A stretch of DNA of 20,203 bases from RGIG4708 sp045538875. Its GTDB lineage: Bacteria > Bacillota > Clostridia > UMGS1810. Where the stretch lies: NCBI GenBank assembly GCA_045538875.1, contig JAZQEG010000015.1, positions 1 through 20,203 on the forward strand, written 5' to 3'. The notes beneath the pieces are model-generated. The model ran no database searches and was not told the DNA's origin. It saw only the letters and a program-made list of their open reading frames with translations. Below are positions 1-6,906 of the stretch, piece by piece. Made by a program: the position numbers and the translations under genes. Position 1 is the stretch's first letter. Each line of letters opens with the position of its first letter.

Positions 1-1
1 C

Positions 2-400
2 GACACAAGAGCAAGTCGTGCCCGTTGGACAAACTTTGGGTGCGAAAAGGCTGTGTCGGGGTTTGCGGGTTATGCACCGCCTGCCAAGGTGCTTGAGAGT
101 GTAAATGATATTGTTTGGGAGCTACACCACAGAGGAATAATTACAAACAAATCGCTGTGGCTTGGTAAGCTTAAAGCAAACAGCAATGCGTACTGGCTCG
201 CATTTAAGGCTGCAAATTTTACTGTAAATTACAAAAGAGAGGACACCCTTGACATAGTTAATGACATAGTGTGGGAGTTGGGCAACCGCGGCATTGTTAC
301 CGACAAGCAGATGTGGCTGTGCCTTTTAAGAGAGGATACTGATTTGTATTGGCTTGCATACAAAATATGCAACAACACAAAAAATAAACAGGGGGTGTAA
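2..400 (+). CDS. Phage lysin-like protein, C-terminal part with two tandem repeats (5' end outside window)
   Basis: The frame is open to the left edge of the window, so the gene starts upstream; an internal GTG at 53 has no convincing ribosome binding site and is not taken as the start. The visible 132 residues end in two copies of a roughly 43-residue unit. Each copy has the order VNDIVWEL, RGI(I/V)T(N/D)K, W, then YWLA(F/Y)K, which looks like a small helical repeat of the kind found at the C-terminus of clostridial phage lysins, where it probably serves in binding or oligomerisation. No catalytic residues lie in the visible part. The next three genes are small holin-type proteins in the same direction with tight spacing, and that context is the main reason to call it a lysin. 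It could also be a tail-associated protein. The repeat is seen directly; the lysin role is inferred. Confidence 0.5.
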   Translation, partial: DTRASRARWTNFGCEKAVSGFAGYAPPAKVLESVNDIVWELHHRGIITNKSLWLGKLKANSNAYWLAFKAANFTVNYKREDTLDIVNDIVWELGNRGIVTDKQMWLCLLREDTDLYWLAYKICNNTKNKQGV

Positions 401-403
401 CTA

Positions 404-646
404 ATGGAACATTATCACAGTGAAATGCACGAGGCCTGTAAAGAGAGATTTAAAGCAATAGACGAGCGCCTCAACGAAGGCGACAAGGTTATGAGTGAGC
501 ACACAACCGAAATTGCAGTGCTCAAAACAAATATGAACAGCCTTATAAAAAGCATTAACGGGCTTACAAAATCTCTTTGGGGAGTGTGCTGCACAATTGT
601 TGCCACTTTGTTTGGATTTTTTGTGTGGTACATTCAAAATTTGTAA
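404..646 (+). CDS. XhlA-like phage lysis-associated membrane protein
   Basis: This is an 80-residue protein with a hydrophilic, heptad-like N-terminal half (about residues 5-58, rich in E, K and spaced I/L/M, probably a coiled coil) and one C-terminal membrane segment (about residues 59-77, LWGVCCTIVATLFGFFVWYI). That layout matches the XhlA/hemolysin family, small phage proteins that sit at the inner face of the membrane and act with a holin in host lysis. The start is well supported: AGGGGGTG ends 6 bases before the ATG, and the gene begins 3 bases after the preceding stop. The next gene follows with its own AAGGAG site 11 bases downstream. The family call rests on layout and context, not on a diagnostic motif. 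Confidence 0.6.
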   Translation: MEHYHSEMHEACKERFKAIDERLNEGDKVMSEHTTEIAVLKTNMNSLIKSINGLTKSLWGVCCTIVATLFGFFVWYIQNL

Positions 647-657
647 GGAGTATTTGT

Positions 658-879
658 ATGAAGCAAAAAGGTAAATTCAGCAAGGCAATTGTGCTGTCGG
701 TAATTTGTGCCAATGTAATTTTTACAATGGCGGTTTTGGGCGTGTTTTTGTATACATCCAGTGAGCCATCCACTCTTGTAATGAGCTGGTTTGGCTTTAC
801 AACCGCAGAGCTATGGAGCCTTGCAACAATTAAAAAAGCTAAACAAATAAGCAAAAACGGAGGTGAGGCAAATGATTGA
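658..879 (+). CDS. Small two-helix membrane protein of a phage lysis cassette
   Basis: This is a 73-residue protein with a basic N-terminus (MKQKGKFSK), a first hydrophobic segment at about residues 10-35, and a second weaker one at about 43-60 containing the SWFGFTTAELWSL stretch, followed by a lysine-rich tail. The frame is open further upstream, but the ATG at 658 has an ideal AAGGAG 7 bases before it, so it is taken as the start. The last 8 bases overlap the start of the next gene, which suggests translational coupling. Small proteins like this commonly lie between lysin and holin genes in prophages of Clostridia. No specific function can be assigned; it could be a second holin or an antiholin. 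Confidence 0.6.
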   Translation: MKQKGKFSKAIVLSVICANVIFTMAVLGVFLYTSSEPSTLVMSWFGFTTAELWSLATIKKAKQISKNGGEAND

Positions 880-1132
880 TTTTATATGTAAAATATTAAT
901 CCCGCTGTTGTGTACCATTGTTACTATGTACATAATACCGCTCATTAAGGGAAAAAAGCTGTATGGCTATGTAACAATTGCAGTGCAGGCGGCAGAACAG
1001 ATTTTTAATGAATCGGGTGCAGGAAAGAAAAAGCTTGCTTATGTAAAGCATTGGATAACCCAAAAGTTCAGTATACGCGAAGAGGATTTGGAAAAAATCA
1101 TTGAAAGTGCGGTGTATGAGCTTAAGCATTAA
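872..1132 (+). CDS. Phage holin, LL-H family-like
   Basis: This is an 86-residue protein with one N-terminal membrane helix (about residues 4-26, ICKILIPLLCTIVTMYIIP). A cytoplasmic part follows, containing the pattern AVQAAEQIF...GAGKKKLAYVKHWI and ending in an acidic helix with a hydrophobic face (EEDLEKIIESAVYEL). The AVxAAEQ and KKxYV features are typical of LL-H-type phage holins, which make membrane lesions and time lysis. A GTG 9 bases upstream is possible, but GGAGGTGAG at 859-867 is correctly spaced for the ATG at 872. It is the last gene of the cassette and is followed by a strong terminator at 1190-1232. The holin call is a family-pattern judgement. Confidence 0.7.
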   Translation: MIDFICKILIPLLCTIVTMYIIPLIKGKKLYGYVTIAVQAAEQIFNESGAGKKKLAYVKHWITQKFSIREEDLEKIIESAVYELKH

Positions 1133-1189
1133 AACAAAGGGGATGTAAAAATAGTCCAGACTGCAACCATTTTTCCTATTCCCCAAAAA

Positions 1190-1232
1190 GGGAGTGTAAA
1201 AAAACTTGAGTTTTTTTGCACTCCCATTTTTT
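1190..1232. terminator. Bidirectional intrinsic terminator between the phage cassette and the converging small-gene operon
   Basis: A 16-bp stem (1190-1205 with 1210-1225, one G-U pair) closes on a TTGA loop. It is followed by a T-run on the plus strand and, read on the minus strand, by TTTTTGGGG. It can therefore stop both the plus-strand cassette ending at 1132 and the minus-strand operon ending at 1237. Confidence 0.85.
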
Positions 1233-1236
1233 AAGT

Positions 1237-1491
1237 TTATATTCCTGATATAAACAAAAAGCCTATAATTATAAGCATTAGCTTGTCATCGCAATCTTCG
1301 TTTATAAGCAGCAAAAACACGCCTATAAGCAGCAAATCATCAATGGCAAGGTTGCCAAAAATGTTTTTTTGTCTTGAATATCCCGATACCTGTATATCGT
1401 CTTTTGTAATTACGGGGTTTTCGGCACACGCCAGCGGTTGGGGCTCGGTGCTTTTTACTTCGTCGTAGCCGTCATAATATCGCTGATACAA
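1237..1491 (-). CDS. Small protein with hydrophobic C-terminus, third gene of an unknown operon
   Basis: This is an 84-residue protein that starts with TTG at 1491, supported by AAGGAGG 7 bases upstream. The N-terminus is tyrosine-rich (YQRYYDGYDE), the middle is polar, and the last 35 residues are very hydrophobic, with two short segments split by a charged turn: DDLLLIGVFLLLI, then NEDCDDKL, then MLIIIGFLFISGI. A DDLLLI...DDxLLIII arrangement occurs in small membrane proteins of spore-formers, but I cannot tie it to a named family. It lies 12 bp after the preceding gene, so the three genes are probably one transcript ending at the terminator at 1190-1232. Function is unknown; a membrane or spore-envelope role is only a guess. 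Confidence 0.6.
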   Translation of the reverse strand: MYQRYYDGYDEVKSTEPQPLACAENPVITKDDIQVSGYSRQKNIFGNLAIDDLLLIGVFLLLINEDCDDKLMLIIIGFLFISGI

Positions 1492-1503
1492 TAAAATTCC
1501 TCC

Positions 1504-1806
1504 TTATAAAAACGATGTTAGCTTTGTAAGCTTGAGTATTTTTATTGCGGTGTCCATATTTGCACTTCGGGATTGATTCATATACGGGCGCAAAGCGTTG
1601 AGCAGCCTTATGCGGTTGTCATCCTCTGAGCCTATTTTGCTTGCAATATTTGCAATGCTGTCAAAATCTGCAGGCGAATTATTACTGATATCAGAATTGA
1701 CATTTTGGGGCTCGCTGTTTACCTGACCTGCCATAGACGAAATCATTTTCATAAGTTCGGGGTTAGATAGTATGCTGTTTAATTTGTCCTGAAAATCATC
1801 TGCCAC
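1504..1806 (-). CDS. Uncharacterised 100-aa acidic protein, second gene of the operon
   Basis: The start is GTG at 1806, with GGGAGGCG about 10 bases upstream. It overlaps the end of the preceding gene by 11 bp, which points to translational coupling. The N-terminus (DKLNSILSNPELMKMIS) and the C-terminus (DNRIRLLNALRPYMNQ, then AIKILKLTKLTSFL) look like amphipathic helices, joined by a polar linker rich in N, S and D. The 'SNPELMKMI' phrase resembles 'KNPDILKRL' in the upstream gene, so the two small proteins may share a short helical motif or interact. There is no membrane segment and no catalytic motif. Function unknown. Confidence 0.65.
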   Translation of the reverse strand: MADDFQDKLNSILSNPELMKMISSMAGQVNSEPQNVNSDISNNSPADFDSIANIASKIGSEDDNRIRLLNALRPYMNQSRSANMDTAIKILKLTKLTSFL

Positions 1807-2005
1807 TTGTTTCGCCTCCCATCATCTGATTAAGTCTTTTTAATATATCGGGATTTTTTGCAAGCATTTTTAAAATTTCTTCGTTTGAGGTTTTATTAAG
1901 CTTGTTTGCAACATCACCATATCCCATTTGTCTGAGCTTTTTTTCAACGGCATTTTTGTCTATGCCTTTAATCTGCCTTTCCAATTCTTCTCTGGAAATG
2001 TTCAT
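1796..2005 (-). CDS. Uncharacterised 69-aa helical protein, first gene of the operon
   Basis: The frame is open further upstream, but the ATG at 2005 is preceded by AGAGGTGAT with good spacing, and the sequence before it looks non-coding. The protein is predicted to be mostly helical and charged: an N-terminal SREELERQIKGIDKNAVEKK, then RQMGYGDVANKLNKTS, then NPDILKRLNQMMGG. It has no cysteine, no membrane segment and no catalytic motif. The stop overlaps the next gene's start. The three genes (69, 100 and 84 aa) look like one small operon of unknown role in a spore-forming host. Confidence 0.6.
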   Translation of the reverse strand: MNISREELERQIKGIDKNAVEKKLRQMGYGDVANKLNKTSNEEILKMLAKNPDILKRLNQMMGGETSGR

Positions 2006-2248
2006 TGTAATCACCTCTGTATTATTATATGATGATGGGTTGGTAAAAGTACGTTTTTTATGGCAGACGAAATAAAAAACAATGCAGTCGAGTAACAACG
2101 AGCAGGTGTAGCAAAAAGCGATGCAGACAAGTAATAATGAGGAAGCAAGTATTTTTATACAGCGACGAATTATTATGCAGTAAGCAAAGTGTGTGTGGGA
2201 TTTGATAAAAGTAAAAAGTCAAATTGAACAGAGATGTATATAAAATAA

Positions 2249-2283
2249 AAAAAGCGATGCACTTTGCGATGCATCGCTTTTTG
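2249..2283 (-). terminator. Intrinsic terminator of gapA
   Basis: A perfect 13-bp stem (2249-2261 with 2270-2282) has an 8-base loop and, read on the minus strand, runs into a T-run. It begins 11 bases after the gapA stop codon. The remaining DNA between 2006 and 2248 shows no gene, only the weak imperfect repeats reported among the findings. Confidence 0.85.
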
Positions 2284-2293
2284 TAGCCTGAGG

Positions 2294-3310
2294 TTATGCT
2301 AATTCAGCAAAATACTTAATAGTTCTCACCATCTGGCTTGTGTATGAATTTTCATTGTCGTACCAAGATACAACCTGAACTTCATAAAGACCGTCAGCTA
2401 TAGGAGCAACCATTGTCTGAGTAGCATCAAAGAGTGAGCCGTATCTCATACCAACGATATCTGAAGAAACAATTTCGTCTGTGTTGTAGCCGAATGATTC
2501 GTTGCTTGCAGCTTTCATAGCAGCATTGATACCGTCAACAGTTACGTTGTCACCTTTAACAACAGCTGTAAGGATTGTTGTTGAGCCTGTTGGTGTAGGA
2601 ATTCTCTGAGCAGCACCGATAAGCTTGCCGTTGAGCTCAGGAATAACAAGACCAATAGCTTTTGCAGCACCTGTTGAGTTAGGAACAATGTTAACTGCAG
2701 CAGCTCTTGAACGTCTGAGGTCACCCTTTCTCTGTGGGCCGTCAAGAGTCATCTGGTCGCCAGTGTATGCGTGGATTGTGCACATAATACCCGACTGAAT
2801 TGCAGCATATTTGTTAAGTGCATCAGCCATAGGTGCCAAGCAGTTTGTTGTACATGAAGCAGCAGAAATGATTGTGTCATCTGCTTTGAGTGTTTCATGG
2901 TTAACGTTGTAAACAATTGTAGGAAGGTCGTTACCTGCAGGAGCAGAAATAACAACTTTTTTAGCACCTGCATTGATGTGAGCCTGTGCTTTTGCTTTTG
3001 ATGTGTAAAAACCTGAACATTCAAGAACAACGTCTACATCAAGTTCGCCCCAAGGGCAATTGTTTGCATCCGGGAATGCATAAATTTTGATTTCCTTGCC
3101 ATCAACTGTGATAGAATCTTCACCTGCGCTAACTTTGTCACAAAGAGCGTATCTGCCCTGTGAAGAGTCATACTTTAAAAGGTGAGCGAGCATTGCAGGG
3201 CTTGTGAGGTCGTTGATTGCAACAACTTCATATCCTTCTGCGCCAAACATCTGTCTGAAAGCAAGACGTCCAATACGGCCGAAACCGTTAATAGCAACTT
3301 TAACTGCCAT
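2294..3310 (-). CDS. gapA: Glyceraldehyde-3-phosphate dehydrogenase, type I
   Basis: This cytoplasmic enzyme oxidises glyceraldehyde 3-phosphate with NAD+ and phosphate to 1,3-bisphosphoglycerate, the first energy-yielding step of lower glycolysis. The 338-residue length is normal for the family. Visible features in order are the Rossmann motif NGFGRIGR (residues 8-15), N33-D34 (the Asp favours NAD+ over NADP+), the active-site SCTTNCLAP with catalytic Cys153, the assisting His180 in CTIHAYTGDQ, and the C-terminal SWYDNENSY. An AAAGGAGG site lies 7 bases before the ATG. It has its own promoter (3356-3384) and terminator (2249-2283), so it is a single-gene unit here, not joined to pgk or tpi as in many Firmicutes. 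Confidence 0.97.
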   Translation of the reverse strand: MAVKVAINGFGRIGRLAFRQMFGAEGYEVVAINDLTSPAMLAHLLKYDSSQGRYALCDKVSAGEDSITVDGKEIKIYAFPDANNCPWGELDVDVVLECSGFYTSKAKAQAHINAGAKKVVISAPAGNDLPTIVYNVNHETLKADDTIISAASCTTNCLAPMADALNKYAAIQSGIMCTIHAYTGDQMTLDGPQRKGDLRRSRAAAVNIVPNSTGAAKAIGLVIPELNGKLIGAAQRIPTPTGSTTILTAVVKGDNVTVDGINAAMKAASNESFGYNTDEIVSSDIVGMRYGSLFDATQTMVAPIADGLYEVQVVSWYDNENSYTSQMVRTIKYFAELA

Positions 3311-3355
3311 TTTAATATTCCTCCTTTAGTAAATAAAAAATATTACAATACCTAT

Positions 3356-3384
3356 ATTTTACTATAAATTGAAAATATATGCAA
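3356..3384 (-). promoter_or_regulatory. Sigma-A promoter of gapA
   Basis: On the minus strand there is a -35 TTGCAT (3379-3384), a 17-bp AT-rich spacer and a -10 TAAAAT (3356-3361). The -10 lies 45 bases upstream of the gapA start codon. Confidence 0.65.
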
Positions 3385-3422
3385 TATTATTTGTGAAAAA
3401 AATAACACAAATTTTTTGTAAA

Positions 3423-3995
3423 TTATTCTGTAATAACTGTTACATTTTTCATAACAACAGGTGTAAGCGGTTTGTCTGACGGGTCAGTTTTTTCGGCAGC
3501 AATTTTTTCGACAGTGTCCATACCCTCAACAACCTTGCCAAATGCTGCATAATTGCCGTCAAGGTATGCAACATCATCAAGGCACACAAAAAATTGACTG
3601 CTTGCCGAGTTCATATCCTTGGCACGCGCCATAGATACAACACCTTTTTGATGTGAAAGAGTGTTTTTATCCCATCCGTTTGATGCAAATTCACCTTTTA
3701 CATTTTTGTCGCTGCCACCAAGACCTGTGCCCTCGGGACATCCACCCTGAATTACAAAGCCGGGCACAATGCGGTGGAATGTAAGGCCGTTGTAAAAACC
3801 GCTGTTTGCAAGATTTACAAAGTTTGCAACCGTTTCGGGTGCAAATTGGGGGTAAAGCTCTATTACAAAATATGAGCCGTCATCCATCTCAACCTTTACT
3901 TTTGCGTTTTCAAGCGATTGATTTGAGTTGCATCCGCTCATGCCAAGCATCATGCACATTACAAGTGCCGACAACTTAAATATTTTTTTAAACAT
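3423..3995 (-). CDS. Cyclophilin-type peptidyl-prolyl cis-trans isomerase, predicted lipoprotein
   Basis: The protein catalyses cis-trans isomerisation of X-Pro bonds and probably assists folding of exported proteins on the outer face of the membrane. It has 190 residues. Residues 1-22 form a lipoprotein signal (basic MFKKIFK, hydrophobic core, then GMSGC with the lipidated Cys22). The cyclophilin fold follows, with FHRIVPGFVIQGG (73-85), which contains the catalytic Arg in FHR, then SMARA (121-125), SSQFFVCL (132-139) and an AAFGKVVEGMD region (150-160). Start ATG with AAAGGAGT 7 bases upstream. It is transcribed from its own promoter at 4026-4054. Most bacterial homologues of this size are cytosolic, so the lipid anchor is the notable point. 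Confidence 0.93.
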   Translation of the reverse strand: MFKKIFKLSALVMCMMLGMSGCNSNQSLENAKVKVEMDDGSYFVIELYPQFAPETVANFVNLANSGFYNGLTFHRIVPGFVIQGGCPEGTGLGGSDKNVKGEFASNGWDKNTLSHQKGVVSMARAKDMNSASSQFFVCLDDVAYLDGNYAAFGKVVEGMDTVEKIAAEKTDPSDKPLTPVVMKNVTVITE

Positions 3996-4025
3996 TTTAA
4001 TACTCCTTTACATTTTATGTATAAC

Positions 4026-4054
4026 ATTATAACCCAACCTTATTGCTTTTGCAA
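4026..4054 (-). promoter_or_regulatory. Sigma-A promoter of the cyclophilin gene
   Basis: On the minus strand there is a -35 TTGCAA (4049-4054), a 17-bp spacer and a -10 TATAAT (4026-4031). The -35 lies inside the last codons of the upstream 275-aa gene. Confidence 0.75.
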
Positions 4055-4867
4055 GCATTTTTCAAAATACTGCCCATCATTTGCCAAAAAAATCCCCACT
4101 ATGTGGTATCCGTCAATGTACTCACAGCAATCCGATAGCTGCGGCATAGGGCATATGTTGGGGCTTGAGGGTACTGCTATTGCTATGTGATGAAAGTCTT
4201 TTTTGCATATTCCTGCAAGGTAGTGGCCGCTCTGTTTAAGTGCCAAAACGGCATTGCTGTTTGAAAGTGCGTGTGCCACACCCGAAAGCTGTGTTATGCT
4301 TTTTGCACCGTCAATTTTGTACCATGTGTACCCGTTAGCTCCATTAAGGCTGACTGTGTGATATTTTAAACAATTGTTGCTAAATTGGGTTGCATACACA
4401 TCTGTTTTTTGGCTTTTGCAGGTGGGCTTGCGCCTGCCAAGTATTTCTTTTGCGCGCTCCATTGGTGTGTCGGCCTCGGGCGATGGCGGCAAAAAATCTT
4501 TTTTAAGAAATTTTGCTGCGCTCCATTCAAGGCCAAAAAAGGCTGCACCGATTGCCTCTTCGTTTTGCTCATTGTATCTTGTTATAACAAAGGTGTCAAA
4601 GTCGGATATTTTGTACCCTGTTCCCAAAACATCTTTTTCCTCTGTTTTTGACTCGGGAAAGCTTGCGCAATACCCGTCGTATATTTCGGCAAGGTAAGGG
4701 TCGAGTGCTGCGTGGGAGGTAGACAGAGCATACAATCTTAATATATCATTTTCGCTGCATTTTGCCGACAAATTAAGCTTTATATGCATTGTACCATTTT
4801 CTATAAAATGTGTAAGTGTGCCGGAAATGTTTTTTTCGTAGGGGCTTATGACAACGGTTTTTTGCAT
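4040..4867 (-). CDS. Uncharacterised 275-aa protein
   Basis: No family is recognised with confidence. The N-terminal third (KTVVISPYEKNISGTLTHF, then IKLNLSAK) looks like a beta-rich domain. The middle holds a low-complexity linker (PPSPEADTPMERAKEILGRRK) and the last 100 residues look like a second globular domain with GYTWYKID, HYLAGI, HHIAIAVPSSP and GYHIVGIFLANDGQYF. That C-terminal pattern faintly resembles domains of proteins in Clostridia thought to act in sporulation or the cell envelope, but I would not name it. It has no signal peptide or membrane segment, and seven cysteines without a metal-site spacing. The ribosome binding site (AAAGGAAT) is moderate. The fold-back element at 4921-5482 starts 54 bp upstream, so its promoter region is squeezed or supplied by the element. 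Confidence 0.75.
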   Translation of the reverse strand: MQKTVVISPYEKNISGTLTHFIENGTMHIKLNLSAKCSENDILRLYALSTSHAALDPYLAEIYDGYCASFPESKTEEKDVLGTGYKISDFDTFVITRYNEQNEEAIGAAFFGLEWSAAKFLKKDFLPPSPEADTPMERAKEILGRRKPTCKSQKTDVYATQFSNNCLKYHTVSLNGANGYTWYKIDGAKSITQLSGVAHALSNSNAVLALKQSGHYLAGICKKDFHHIAIAVPSSPNICPMPQLSDCCEYIDGYHIVGIFLANDGQYFEKCLQKQ

Positions 4868-4920
4868 TTATACCATTCCTTTCTTCCATATTATATTCGT
4901 ATTACGTTCAATCATTACTT

Positions 4921-5482
4921 TATGATAAGTTTTTTAGAGGTATAATTTAATTACAAAATCTGTGCAAACGTCGTCTGCGGATGATAAGTGGTTTAACAAG
5001 TTGTAATTTTTCTGCCGTATGCTTTAGCGGCACGCACACACTCGCTCAAATTTTTTTACTCGGGTGTGCTAAAATACCGAAATGCTAATGGAACTGATTT
5101 TATTTTTCGGCATTTTACCGTTAAAGCATACGGCATCTAAAAACAACTTGTAAAAACCATATCATATGCAGACTCTGTTTTGCACCGATTTTGCATTGAA
5201 GTGAGCGCTTTTTAAGAAATGATGCAATCCGAATACTGCCTTGATAAAAGCTTTACAAACTGTTTTTTTCAGTTGACGTTTTGGTAGGTAAAATGTCGAA
5301 AACAAGATAAGTTCCCGACAGATTTCGGCATTTTAGCGCAATCACGGCGAAAAAATTTCGACGGCTATTGCGCGTGCCAACAAGACGCAAAATGAAAAAA
5401 TTACAGTTTGTTAAGTTTTTTGAACGCAGTTTGCGGATTGCAGCATTTCGATTAAAATTTGTCCTTTAAAAAACTTATCATA
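4921..5482. mobile_element. Fold-back, MITE-like element with terminal inverted repeats and TA flanks
   Basis: This 562-bp non-coding interval fills the gap between the 275-aa gene and rlmD. Its ends are inverted copies of TATGATAAGTTTTTTA (4921-4936 and 5467-5482, exact over 16 bp), extending to 19 of 20 with a trailing RAGG. Taken as TIRs starting TGATAAG, they are flanked by TA on both sides, as expected for target duplication by IS630/Tc1-mariner transposases. The inner parts also match in inverted order for about 190 bp (roughly 4921-5115 against 5285-5482), sharing AACAA..TGTAATTTTT, GGCACGC, GCTAAAAT.CCGAAAT and ATTTTACC. A nested exact 14-bp inverted pair lies at 5013-5026 and 5122-5135. 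There is no sizeable reading frame and no transposase. A related arm is at 20035-20203. Confidence 0.75.
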
Positions 5483-5483
5483 T

Positions 5484-5512
5484 TTGACTTTTTGTACGTA
5501 AATATATATAAT
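5484..5512 (+). promoter_or_regulatory. Sigma-A promoter of rlmD, abutting the mobile element
   Basis: There is a -35 TTGACT (5484-5489), a 17-bp spacer and a -10 TATAAT (5507-5512). The -35 begins one base after the right terminal repeat of the fold-back element. Confidence 0.8.
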
Positions 5513-5532
5513 ATTACTATACAAAATCAGGG

Positions 5533-6906
5533 GTGATTAACATAGTTTGCGTCAATGATAAAATACAACTTAATATATGCGATATGACAGTAAATGGCGA
5601 TGGCATAGGCAAGGTTGAGGGTTATCCGCTTTTTGTAAAAGGGGCGGTAACTGGTGATGTTGTTGAGGCAGTTGTTACCAAAATCAACAAAACATACGGA
5701 TTTGCAAAACTAATCAGCATTGTTGAGCCGTCTTTACACAGGCAGCAGCCCCTTTGCCCTTATTTTGACGATTGCGGCGGTTGCAATCTTATGCATACAA
5801 ACTATGCGGGGCAGCTTAAAATCAAAAGTGATTTTGTAACAGCCAACCTTGCAAAAATAGGGGGCTACACCAAGGGCTCATATGAGTACGAGGGTATAAT
5901 AGCAGCAGACAGAGTGTACAACTACCGCAACAAAGCCCAGTTCCCTGTGAGTATGCAGGGAGGCAAGGCTGTATGCGGCTTTTACAAAAACAAAACTCAC
6001 GAGGTTGTACCCTGTGATAACTGCGGCATACAGAATGAAGCAATAAACACTGCAGTTTCGGTGGTTATGGAGTTTATAAACAAATACAAAATCCCTGTTT
6101 ATAATGAAAAAAGCCACAAAGGCATTGTGCGTCACATTTATGTGCGCTCAACAGCTGATTGCGAGCTTATGGTGGTGCTTGTTGCAAATTCGCACAAAAA
6201 AATACAAAACAGTGATATTCTTGCAAATATGCTTTGCAAAAAGGTTAAGCTCAAAAGCCTTGTGCAAAATGTTAACACTAACAAAAGCAATGTGGTACTC
6301 GGATATACCAACATTACTCTTTGGGGCGATGATTTTGTTACTACACAAATTAACGATATAAAATTTCTTATTTCGCCAAACAGCTTTTTTCAGGTAAATT
6401 ATGAGCAGATGCAAAAGCTGTATGGCAAAGCAAAGGAGTACGCGGAGCTTGACAAAACAAAAACTGTTTTTGACTTATATTGCGGTGTAGGTTCAATTTC
6501 GCTTTTTATGGCAGATGCTTGCAAAAAGGTTGTAGGGGTAGAAATTGTAGATGCCGCAATACAAAATGCAAAGCAAAATGCAGTTGTCAACGGCATAGAT
6601 AATGCAGAATTTTTCTGCGGAGATTGCGGCGAGGTTACAAGCAAATTAATAAACAGCGGATATCGCGCCGATGTTGTAATAGTAGATCCTCCGCGAAAGG
6701 GATGTGACCAAAAAACGCTGTCGCTTATAAATGACATTTCGCCAAAAACACTTGTGTATGTATCGTGCAACAGTGCAACACTTGCAAGGGATGTAGCAAT
6801 TGTTAAGGATTACGGATATGTGCTTAAAAAGGCTTGTGCTGTAGATTTGTTCCCAAATTCGACACATTGCGAGACGGTAGCACTTTTAACCAAAAACAAT
6901 GATTAG
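5533..6906 (+). CDS. rlmD: 23S rRNA (uracil-5-)-methyltransferase, RlmD/RlmCD family
   Basis: The enzyme uses SAM to methylate C5 of a uridine in 23S rRNA. In Firmicutes, members of this family modify U747 and/or U1939. Numbered from GTG 5533 (457 aa): a TRAM RNA-binding domain (about 8-65, DMTVNGDGIGKVEG), the [4Fe-4S] cysteines C75, C81, C84 and C161 (the spacing of E. coli RlmD), the SAM motif FDLYCGVGSISLF (313-325), VDPPRKGCD (384-392), the catalytic Cys412 in VSCNSATLARD, and Glu447 in the closing HCETVALL. The start is unclear: the AGGGGTGAT ribosome binding site (5529-5537) overlaps the GTG and is better spaced for an ATA codon at 5542, while the first ATG (5584) would cut into the TRAM domain and lacks a site. 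Confidence 0.93.
   Translation: MINIVCVNDKIQLNICDMTVNGDGIGKVEGYPLFVKGAVTGDVVEAVVTKINKTYGFAKLISIVEPSLHRQQPLCPYFDDCGGCNLMHTNYAGQLKIKSDFVTANLAKIGGYTKGSYEYEGIIAADRVYNYRNKAQFPVSMQGGKAVCGFYKNKTHEVVPCDNCGIQNEAINTAVSVVMEFINKYKIPVYNEKSHKGIVRHIYVRSTADCELMVVLVANSHKKIQNSDILANMLCKKVKLKSLVQNVNTNKSNVVLGYTNITLWGDDFVTTQINDIKFLISPNSFFQVNYEQMQKLYGKAKEYAELDKTKTVFDLYCGVGSISLFMADACKKVVGVEIVDAAIQNAKQNAVVNGIDNAEFFCGDCGEVTSKLINSGYRADVVIVDPPRKGCDQKTLSLINDISPKTLVYVSCNSATLARDVAIVKDYGYVLKKACAVDLFPNSTHCETVALLTKNND

Noticed and set aside
4900..4920. Promoter TTGAAC/TATAAT for the 275-aa gene
   Set aside because: The two boxes are only 10 bp apart, too close for sigma-A.
4921..5482. Insertion sequence with its own transposase
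   Set aside because: Ends look like an IS, but no reading frame of useful length is present on either strand, so only a non-autonomous element is called.
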